Shown here piece after piece: positions 12,229 to 25,166 of a stretch of 64,000 nt of DNA. Source of the DNA: Utricularia gibba (taxonomy: Eukaryota > Streptophyta > Magnoliopsida > Lamiales > Lentibulariaceae); NCBI GenBank assembly GCA_002189035.1, contig CM007992.1, positions 496,001 to 560,000 on the forward strand. The letters run 5' to 3'. The notes under the pieces were generated by a model. The model did no database searches. It worked only from the letters and a program-made list of their open reading frames with translations, and had not been told where the DNA came from. Each line of letters opens with the position of its first letter. Positions within the stretch are counted from its first letter, which is position 1. A program made the translations under genes and the position numbers.

Positions 12229-12619
12229 TCAAGTAGCAGTTTCATTCAACTGGTGATTCACAACCAGAGGAGGTCGTGTAGCTCGGTGATCAGCTTGTTT
12301 CTGTTTCCGGGCATTGTACATTTCCTCTGTCTCAATCACAACAAGTCTTTTAACCTACATTCATACCAGAAACCATGAACAACACCAAAAAACACAAAAA
12401 GATCGCAACTTTACAAAACTCACAAACCTGTTGAAGCATTCCCCTCACAGTGGGCGTATTCCACCGCATAACAGTGCGGTTACACTTCGTAAGACGCAGG
12501 GCTTCCAATGTGCGTCGATGAAGCCTCCTTGTACCCGGAATTCCTCTCACGAGTGTGATGCACAGGTTAGGGCTCCACGCCACAGGAACATTGGCTTTAA
12601 ACGCTTTGAAAGCGCTCAT
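12229..12619 (-). CDS. Ribosomal protein L30 family, probably mitochondrial (uL30m)
   Basis: Small protein of the L30/uL30 family, expected in the large subunit of the mitochondrial ribosome. Exon 1 is 12619-12428 (64 codons), exon 2 is 12354-12229 (42 codons with stop), phase 0, giving 105 residues. The core reads ITLVRGIPGTRRLHRRTLEA, then RTVMRWNTPTVRGMLQQ at the exon end and VKRLVVIETEEMYNARKQ in exon 2, the characteristic bacterial-type L30 fold sequence. The ATG at 12619 gives MSAFKAFK, matching the family; an in-frame upstream ATG would add only four residues. It is divergent from the lipase gene, with 429 bases between start codons. Confidence 0.9.
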
Positions 12620-13048
12620 CTTTTCCTTCAATCCGTAAACAATTCACCCTAATTCCCCCCATTATCCAACGAACAGAAACAACATCAGCCGTATAAAACG
12701 AAAAACCCAGAAAAAAAACAGGGAATTCTGCGAATTACAGCCGCTACCTGTTCGTATTCGACGAATTACGCAAAAGAATCCGACTTTAGGCATGAACCAA
12801 TACAGCAAAAGGGCCGAAGAAAGAAGATCAAGAATCAAAAGACAGGAATACCCTTTACGTGTAATTAGAAAAAGATTCAAAAGACAGAAATACCCTTTAA
12901 CGGTAATTAGAAACAATGATGTTTCTAGAATGACCGTTGGGGTTCATAGGCGCCACCCATTTCCGTGCAGCGGCTGGATCCACAGTCATCTCCTTGCTTT
13001 CAAGTTCTCCAGGCGTTGTGTTCGTGTCTAGAAAAACCTCTTCGGCCT
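12620..13048. promoter_or_regulatory. Shared upstream region of L30 (-) and lipase (+) genes
   Basis: A 429-base interval between two divergently oriented start codons. It must contain both 5' leaders and the core promoters, so it is a candidate bidirectional promoter. No TATA box stands out in a convincing position on either side. Confidence 0.4.
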
Positions 13049-16000
13049 ATGTCATCTCTTCAATTCCATCTTCATTTTTCGCCTCCTAACTCAAGGGAGT
13101 TTATTTATTTCAAAGGCCCAAGCCCCTGTCTGTTGCCAAAGAAACGCGTATCAATTCGGAGGTTAAATGGGTTGTTTGCACCCAAGTTTACTAATCGCAT
13201 CAAGGCGAATTCCAGAAGTAGCGGCACGGAGATCGAGAAATGTGTTCCAAAGGAAAGTGGAATGCGGAGAACTCCATTTGACATTAACCTCGCTGTCATT
13301 CTTGCTGGTTTTGCTTTTGAGGCTTACGCTACTCCACCGGTAATTGATTCAGCCATCTTTTTTATAATGAATGATGGAAGAAATTGATGGTTTCCCGATT
13401 AGAGTAAGTAGTTTAGAGTTCTATTCGCTACTGTGATTTCTAATTTTTGTGAATGCTTTTATGATCAGGAACAAGTTGGGAACCGTGAAATAGATGCGGC
13501 TAAATGCCAGACGGTGTTCCTTTCACAGTATGTATTTATACGTTAAGGGAACCATGTTTTTATCAAAGAACATTTGTTCACATTCCCAAAGTTTCTTTAC
13601 AGTGTGACAGGAAGTTTAATATTTTCAGGAAATTTGTGCGGGAAATATATGATGGCCAGTTATTTGTTAAGCTACAGAAAGGTCTTGATTTCCCTGCAAT
13701 GGATCCATGGGTACCTTTTTTGTTTCTTTGTATGTTTCCCTCGTATAACTTTGGAATGTAGTGTAAGACTTATATGAGGGTAATTTTGAACTTGCAGGGA
13801 ACCAGTGACCCATATGTAATTTTGCAACTGGATTCTCAGGTAGTTCATAGTAAGATCAAATGGGGGTAAGATGCTTTTAATGCGCATTTTTTTGCTGCAT
13901 GGGATTGTTTCATGGTGTCATGTGTTACACGTTCCATTTGAAAAGAGTGCTATTTGAAACTGTTCAAATATCGCTTCGAATGGATTTTGATGTTCCGTTT
14001 GTGGATGTAACAGAACAAAAGAACCAATATGGAATGAGGACTTCACATTAAATATCAAGCAATCGCAAATGAAAAATCTTCAGGTTCTTTTCTTTGCATT
14101 TTCTGTATATTTATTATTTCTTCGTGTATGCCACCCACAGCATCGACGTTCATGAATTGTCTCAGCGTAGCTGCTACTGTGGATGCAGAAATGCTTCTTT
14201 CTTCTTCTGTTTAGTCAAATTTATAAATTGTTATTTAGGTTGCCGCTTGGGATGCTAACTTAGTCACTCCACACAAACGCATGGGAAATGCATCTATTGA
14301 TTTGGAAAACCTTTGTGATGGTATGATGCATAAGCTTGTACCATCGTTAACTTTTTTTATTCTCAATCTGCAGGCATTCTGTATGTAGTGTTAAGTTAAA
14401 TTTCTTTGAACTTGCCTTCTTTTATAGGTAAAGAAGCTATTACAAAACTGGGTGAACTGTAATATTTTCTTTTTTGGAAAAAGCTAACGCATATGTCCTG
14501 GTAGGGGATGCCCACGAAGTGCTTGTGGAGTTGGAAGGGATGGGAGGTGGTGGAAAGATAGTGCTAGAGGTAATGAAGCGTAGGCTTGAAGTTTGATGGT
14601 TTTTTGATCAGCACAATCTGAACTCTGAATCATGATGGAGACAAATGTTAACTGTGGCAGTTTTGGAACTACGACTAATTTCTCAGTAGATATAGTTAGT
14701 AGGATAGTGTATGAGGTATTTGAATTATCCTATTCTGAACTTTATTTTTGATACTGATCTGGTGTAGATCAAGTACAAGAGCTTTGGGAAAATTGATGAT
14801 GAAAAAATATGGTGGAAGATTCCAATTGTGACCGAATTTCTTCAAAAACATGGTTTTGAACCAGCACTTAAGATGATTCTTGGGTCTGAAGCTATAGAGG
14901 CTCGTGAGTTCGCAAAGCTTGCATTTGCACGACTAAAATCTCTGAATGATTCTTACTTGCGGGGTGATTGGTTACTGAGTAGTAATTCATCTGAAGACAC
15001 TAATACCAGTTGGAAAGAGAATCAGGAGGAAGAAAAAATTGAAAAGGCTTCCACATCATATGAGCTTGAGGTTGGAACAGAAAATAATGCTGCAGATAGC
15101 ACGCATGAATCCTCTCAAGGCCATCAAGTTGAGGATGGATCCTCGTCCCTGAAGCAATTCTGGAAGGTGTTATCAGAATCTGTAAATCTCAGTGTTGTTC
15201 AAAAGCTTGGTGTACCAGTTCCTGAGAATATAAAGTGGGATGGATTTGAATTGTTAAAGAATATTGGTCTGCAGTCCCTTGAAAATGCGGAGGCTGTTTA
15301 CGTAGAGTCTGGTCTTGCAACTCCAAACAATCAAGAGGTAGCTGATACTGATAAAAATGATAGATCAGTTACCATGAGCGCTAATCAGGCCTCTTTGCCA
15401 GACATCCAAACATTAACTCGAGATATCTTGAGGCAGACTGATTCCATTTTAGGAGGAATAATGGTTTTAAATGCCGCAGCTTCTAAGTTGAAGGAAGGTG
15501 CCATTTCATTCGCCATGGGTGAAAATGCTAAGAGTGTGAAAACAGGGGAAGAAGCAGAAGGTGGTATACTGAAGAGCGGACCTAGTGAGTTCATACTGGG
15601 AGAGAAGGAAGCTGAAGAAATGAGGGCACTTTTTTCAACAGCAGAGAGTGCCATGGAGGCATGGGCAATGCTTGCAAATGCACTAGGCCATCCTTCATTA
15701 ATTAAATCTGAATTTGAAAAGATTTGTTTCTTGGATAATTCAGAAACAGACACTCAGGCAAGTTTTTATCTCATCTTACTGTACACATTTTTTTTCAAAC
15801 AGAACCACCAATATCAGATTCCATCTTTCTTCATGTATGAGATTCGATGATATTATCTACTATGAATACAGGTAGCTGTTTGGCGTGATACCAAAGGAAA
15901 ACGGCTTGTAATAGCATTCAGGGGAACCGAGCAAGTAAACACTTTGTTTCCTTTTCTTATTTTGGTAATGTTTTTCCTGTTTATGTTGAGGTTTCCCTAT

Positions 16001-17491
16001 TTTGTGGATTCCAGTCCCGTTGGAAGGATTTGATGACTGACTTGATGCTTGTACCCGCAGGGTAATGCTTTTATTTTGTCAAAAAAGATCATTTTTCTTT
16101 GTTTTTGCAATTTTCAGTCTTTCCATTCACATGCTTTCGATATTTTGGAGTTAATAGTAAGTAAAAAAAAACGCCAAAAACAAAAAAGATTTTTCCTTCA
16201 CATGGCCTCTTCTTTTGGTGCAGATTGAATCCAGAGAGAATAGGCGGTGATTTTAAGCAAGAAATTCAGGCAGGATTAGTTTTTATCATGGACATCCCCT
16301 TATGTATTCTGGGATCTAGTCTTAATAAGTCATTTCTGACCATAAAACTTTCAGGTTCACAGTGGTTTTCTGAAAGCATATGATTCGGTCAGGACGAGGC
16401 TTCTTTCGCTCATCAAACAAGCTACTGATCACAGGTGAATTGGAGCAAGAAATCGGAGATTTTTTCGAATACAAATTGTACAATTTACATTATATTTCTT
16501 ATTCAAGGTTTCATCCGTTGTTTTAGTGATGAAGTTTCAGAGCAGTCGCCCCTGCCCAGATGGCACATCTTTGTCACTGGACATAGTTTGGGAGGTGCCT
16601 TGGCTACCCTTCTTGCCCTCGAATTATCATCATCGCAGCTTGCAAAGTGAGTTCCTTAGATTCTTGAATGACTCTTTTTCTCTCATCTCAAGATCCATAC
16701 TTACCTCCCAGATGCATCCCTCCCATTTTCTATCCTTCAAATTTTGATTCTCTGCAAACTCATCGTTTAATTTTTTTTTACCAGGCAAGAAGCAATTACT
16801 GTCACGATGTATAACTTTGGTTCCCCTAGAGTTGGAAATAGAAGATTTGCAGAACTCTACAATGAGGTAATTTTCTTGTTATATTAACTGCAGACCCTCC
16901 ATGAACGTTAATGACGACCTTTTTTTTTTGAGCTTCTGAGACTATCCATTACAGGTTTAGATTGTCTGGATGTGCCTTCATACTTTCAACCTTCTATTTT
17001 TTTGATCTTCTGCAACGTACACAGGAAGTTGAGGATAGCTGGAGGATTGTGAACCACCGTGACATAATACCCACAGTCCCTCGCCTCATGGGATACTGCC
17101 ATGTTGCTCAGCCAGTTTATTTGGCCGCTGGAGATCTCAGAAACCCGACGGTACATTGTTATATCATCATGCAATCTCATTGAATACACAGTCACTGTCT
17201 TCCAGGTTCCATCAGAGTCAGCTGAACCCACCATTTGTTAGCTACCAGTCTCCTCTCAGCTCTCTTCTTAGTCTTTCCTTTTCAAAAGGTTATTCAATGT
17301 ATCCTGAACAATGTTCGCAGGAGACTTTGGATCTTCTAGAAGATGGATATCAAGGCGATGTGATTGGTGAAGCAACGCCAGATGTCCTTGTCACCGAATT
17401 CGTAAGTTTCTATGATCACCTCTGAAGCAATAGTCTGTCTTAGAGTATTTGCAACGAACTATTTTCACGATATGCCTCATCCTTGGCGCTA

Positions 17492-17524
<33 letters not shown>

Positions 17525-17903
17525 AAAAAGTGGTTAAAACATTTTCGGTTTCTCAGGTTGGAATCAAAAGTTGACAGAGTAGTTAAACCGAGCCATGTAT
17601 CCTGGTTCCCATGCCTACTCAGCCTTCATTACCTTCTGATTGGTACCTATTTTGGCAGATGAGAGGGAGAGGGAACTTTTGGAGAACATACTGAACACAG
17701 AAATTAGCATCTTCCGTGCCATTAGAGATGGGAGTGCCCTCATGCAGCATATGGAGGATTTCTATTACATTACACTTCTTGAGGTATGTGCCAGGTTTCT
17801 CTTTGTTGGTTTTAGACCATAGAATGATTCGTGTACACATTTTGTGAACTTTCAGAGTGTCCGATCTAATCATCAGATGGCCCGAAGACCTCCGATGAGC
17901 TGA
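13049..17903 (+). CDS. Class-3 triacylglycerol lipase with C2 domain, probably plastidial
   Basis: Predicted alpha/beta-hydrolase acting on glycerolipids. I trace 18 exons (13049-13339, 13469, 13629, 13798, 14014, 14239, 14505, 14768-15757, 15872, 16015, 16224, 16355, 16527, 16785, 17025, 17321, 17659, 17856-17903), about 841 residues. Ser/Arg-rich residues 1-~80 resemble a transit peptide. A C2 domain covers ~115-225 (GTSDPYVILQLDSQ). The lipase core has GHSLGGALATLLALEL with nucleophile Ser near residue 668, then NFGSPRVGNRRFAELYN and IVNHRDIIPTVP. From memory it matches Arabidopsis At4g13550. Oddities: introns 8 and 11 appear to start with GC; exon 17 (125 nt) is one base short at the GGG run 17665-17667, which would frameshift the last ~58 residues after the catalytic core. 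Intron 16 contains A30. Confidence 0.85.
17493..17522 (+). repeat. Poly(A)30 tract in a lipase intron
   Basis: An uninterrupted run of 30 A on the plus strand inside the intron between lipase exons 16 and 17. No target-site duplication or retroposed sequence is evident beside it, so it is best read as a simple mononucleotide repeat. Confidence 0.9.
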
Positions 17904-18274
17904 AAAGAAATCTTAGACATGGATTGGTAGCCTGTAGATATCATACATACACCAAGGGGAACATTATGGCTGTAGATAAACTCAATGACGAGGTCATATA
18001 ATAAACTGAACAAGCAAATTCATTCTGCAGTATCAGATCGAATTCACAAGCTTGAAGTCCAGACTGCATTGAAGCTCGAAAGCAAAGCAATGGTTTCCAT
18101 TTCAACTGTGTGAACCCAAGGGCCAAAACAGTATCATATGATCATAAGGCAACAAAAGCCTTGGCAGTTTTTTCAGCATTATCATAGCATGATTTCATCA
18201 CCGCAATATGGCAATTGAGAAGGATACATATGAGCTTACTAAATGCCATTGGCTGCGTTCCTGAGTGCAATGGT
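17904..18274. other. Convergent 3' flanks of lipase and NDUFA13 genes
   Basis: About 370 bases between two convergent stop codons. It should contain both 3' untranslated regions. No gene or repeat is visible. Confidence 0.6.
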
Positions 18275-19225
18275 TTACCAAATGTCGGGCCTGATCTCAC
18301 CAGTTGCTGGAGGCATCCATCTTCCGGAGTGGTACACATTTTCTCCCACTTTCCAGCCGGGAACATTTTTCATAATCCTTGCCTCCTCTTCTAGATAACT
18401 TTTCCATTCCTTCAAAAATCTGAAGAGGGCATAGGCCATTCCTTAGAATCAGATAATAACGCTATAGCCAGGGAAAACTGATATAAAGTGAAATCACCTT
18501 TATCTTCTTCAGCTTGGAGCACTGGCAATATGGCCCTCCTAGCATCATATTTTTCTTCCTTCAATGCACTGTGCAGTAGTAAAGTTTCCAAATAAAGTTC
18601 TGAGTGACACATCCCAACAATCACATATACAAGTGGAGTCATACAAGAGCAACAGAGAATCAAAATGATAAAAAGGCATGAAAAATTACAATTTTCATAC
18701 ACAATCACATGACATTTCATAACACGTTAGATGCTGAAATTTCAAAGACATGCTCTTTAGAGGAAAAACAGGGCGGTGTTAAAAAACTTTGAGCACGAAA
18801 TGTGTTGAAGCACGTAGTAACAGAATACTCCAGCAGAATACGTCAAACCAGAACAAACTTCGTTTTTTATTTATTTATTTTTTATCCCAGACATTCAAAT
18901 CAATCTCCTAAATTTCTCAGAAGCCCACGGACACCCAAAAGTTCAAACCCAAATCGAACTACAAATCACACCAATCCAAGAGCGAACTCGATGTAATGGG
19001 CTACATCGCACCTGCGGATCTTGTTTCCTTGGCCTACCTGGTACATTCCTCACGAGAAAGCTCCAAATGCACCGAGAAAAATGACGACAGCGCTTGGGCC
19101 TTTATTAGGTATCCGCCGCGCAAATCTGACCGGCGCGAAACCCCCGGAGGCGGACCGTCCTGCAACACCGGCATATCCTTCACACTTGCCATTCCCTTCT
19201 TGTTCCTAATCACCGCCTCCGTCAT
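18275..19225 (-). pseudogene. NDUFA13 / GRIM-19, complex I subunit, frame interrupted
   Basis: Homologue of the mitochondrial NADH dehydrogenase 1 alpha subunit 13 (GRIM-19). Exons are 19225-19012, 18568-18498 and 18419-18275. The sequence is closely family-like: [51 protein letters not shown] and the ending [12 protein letters not shown]. If repaired it would be 143 residues, the usual plant length. As written it is broken three ways: a G run (C run at 19141-19145 on plus) one base short; TGA at 19052-19050 where Trp (TGG) is expected; and an A run (18499-18501) one base short before the exon 2 donor. Introns are retained, so it is not a retrocopy. Assembly error in a functional gene is a serious alternative, because the protein is essential and selection has kept the rest. 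Confidence 0.85.
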
Positions 19226-19532
19226 CCTTCCGCCCTCAACTCCACCTCTCTGAAGATCGGAAACTGAAAAATTCCAAAAATAATAAAAAAAAAAACAACA
19301 AAATATTTTTCGAAGTTCTCAGAATAATATAAATATATATATGTGAACTAAAGTCGCAGTTACCAAACCAGGCGTAAAACCCTAAAAAACGGCTGTACTA
19401 AAACCCTTGGAGCCTCCTGCTAGACTCTTCCGTTCTGTTATTCATCTCGGTGCACTTTCCGTCACCACGCCCATTAGCTTCTAGTCGCTTTTTTGTTTCC
19501 ACTCGAAGTTGCTTTTGAAAAGATCGAGAAAT
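19226..19532. promoter_or_regulatory. Head-to-head promoter region, NDUFA13 and CPN60
   Basis: Only 307 bases separate the two divergent ATGs, so both leaders and promoters must lie here. An AT-rich core with TATA-like stretches (near 19326-19345) sits in the middle. Both products are nuclear-encoded mitochondrial proteins, so co-expression from a bidirectional promoter is plausible. From memory the same two families are neighbours in Arabidopsis (At2g33210/At2g33220). Confidence 0.5.
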
Positions 19533-22998
<3,466 letters not shown>

Positions 22999-23823
22999 AG
23001 CCCCCTCGGCGTTTCAGCCGGTCGTTGCATTCAAATCAGCCAAAATTGGTATTTTGGATTTTTTTTTATTGGTTACATATATAATTTATTAATATTTTTC
23101 AATTGTTTATTTAAATAAATAATATAAATTAGTAATTAATAAGAGGTGTTCTAAAGCGCGTTTTAAAATGATTGATTTTTGAAGTTGTGATTTTTTGGGA
23201 TTTGGTACAAGAATTTTTTATAAAAATTAAATTGAAAAATATTGGTTTATTTTTATAATATTTATTTAAATTATTAAAAGATGCATAAATTCCAATTAAC
23301 TCTGTTAATTTGATTCTCTAAATCAATTAATCCAATTGCGCATGATAATATTATTATAATAAAATATATTCGAAAAATTCCAACATTATTCATGTATGTG
23401 GCTGGAATCACATGGTTGGATTCTTGAAATTCAAATGGGATGAATTTGATTATCTCGATTTAAAGTAGTCATTTAGAAAAGTAATTATTGTTATATTCTC
23501 TTTCACACACTTAGTCAAAAAAAATGTACACAAGTCATCTTTTCATACTGATAAATTCATCCTGATTTTTTTAAAGAGGTGGATCGTTAGTTTTAATTAA
23601 TATAATTTTTTTATTTTGTTTAAAAATGGATGAAATTATTTAGTAAATAAATAATTTGGATTGGGTTTTCGAAATTTATGTCGGAGTCATTTATTATATA
23701 GAATTCAAAGTAGAAAAAGATATCTCACCTTGAATTGAAATTCAATTCGAATATAATTTGGGGTCACAATAACTTCATCGTCATTCCTACTTCCCAATCT
23801 TTGACCGTCGAGTGCGAAGAAGA
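22999..23823. other. AT-rich spacer and GATA promoter
   Basis: From about 23040 to 23760 the sequence is strongly AT-rich with no usable ORF, repeat or RNA gene. The last ~60 bases before the GATA start codon form a short leader. Confidence 0.6.
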
Positions 23824-24898
23824 ATGAAAGATTGGAGTGAGTTGCCGGAGGTTCCATTTCTGGCGGCGGCGGAGGAGGAGGAGCTCATCAATTTTGATTT
23901 CGATTTTGAGTCGCTCATCAAGTTGTCGTCGTCGTCCTCAGCCTCCGCGGACGTGACGGACTCGCTCGGCTGTGGGTTCACTTCGCCGGTAAGCAATTTT
24001 GCGTTCTGTTTTAGGTTCCGATGAGAATTTGCGCCGACGACTTTTCATTTTTTGTTCTTTTTCCGACGACGTGGTTGGTAATGGTCACTGAAGTGGCGCA
24101 GCTTTTGCCTTTTCAAAAGACGCTTTTGCCCTTTTTTTGGTGACACGAAGCTCGTCCAATAGGCGTGAGCCAACTGGAACGCGGCTCGATAAGGCGGGCC
24201 CCACTGTGGAATTATTTTTTTTTTCGAATTTATCGCTGAAATTTATTAATTTCGTGTTGGACGTGGTTGGTTCCGGTGCAGGAAGGGATAGTTGAAGAGG
24301 AACTGGAGTGGCTTTCGAATAAAGACGCTTTTCCGGCGATCGAGTCTTGCTTTGGCATTCTTTCCGACAATCCGGAGCTGATTCTGACCCACCGGAGCCC
24401 GGATACAGTTCTCCGAGACAGCAACAGCAACACCAATTCTACTACGCTCGTCACTTCCTGCAGCGGCACTGACGGAAGCAGAGTTCCTCCGAACCCCGTC
24501 CGCCATCGCAGCACCAGTCGGCGCAAACCGAGAACCGATTTCCGAGCATTCTCCGTTGATCAATCCTCCAAATCGACCGTGGAAAACACAACTCAGTCAC
24601 CGGAAACCAAAACCACTGGGCGAAGCTGCCTGCACTGCGGTTCAGAAACCACCCCCAATGGCGCGCAGGACCGCTGGGTCCCAAAACTCTCTGCAATGCC
24701 TGTGGAGTCCGGTACAAGTCCGGTAGGTTACTTCCGGAGTACCGGCCTGCAAATAGTCCGACGTTCTCGAGCGCTCTGCACTCCAATTCGCATCGGAAAG
24801 TGGTTGAGATGAGAAAGATGAAGCAGCTAGGCGAAGAAGGCGGAAGCTCCGGCTCCGGTTCCGCTTCTATTTACAGTATTTATCATTTGAGCTCTTAA
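23824..24898 (+). CDS. GATA zinc-finger transcription factor, frame interrupted in the finger
   Basis: Plant subfamily I GATA factor, expected to bind WGATAR promoter elements. Exon 1 is 23824-23988 (55 codons from the first [16 protein letters not shown]), exon 2 is 24282-24898. The middle has the family block [15 protein letters not shown] and Ser/Thr/Pro-rich sequence. The type IV finger starts [12 protein letters not shown] in one frame; the rest ([14 protein letters not shown], then LLPEYRPA and [10 protein letters not shown]) is in the next frame. The switch is at a C run, 24652-24656, that is one base short. Exon 2 is 617 nt and would be 618 with that base, restoring a 260-residue protein with all four zinc Cys. 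Most likely a functional gene with an assembly error. Confidence 0.87.
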
Positions 24899-25166
24899 TA
24901 AAATATCAGAGGGTTTTGTTTCCTTAAATATCGTTCTCGTCTTTCCTTTTTTGGAAACTTAGGAGTCGGATTGCTATATGAGAAGTCTTTATTTATATCT
25001 CATTTTGTATCTTACTATATATATATAAAAAAATGAGTCGGAATTACTATGACCTTCGGCAAGGCTGAATTCAAACCGGGTCTGATCCTGAAATCGGGTT
25101 TGTATCCGGGTTTGACCCGAACCTGAAATCATTCGTTCGAAAAACTGAGATTACCCTGACTATCTG

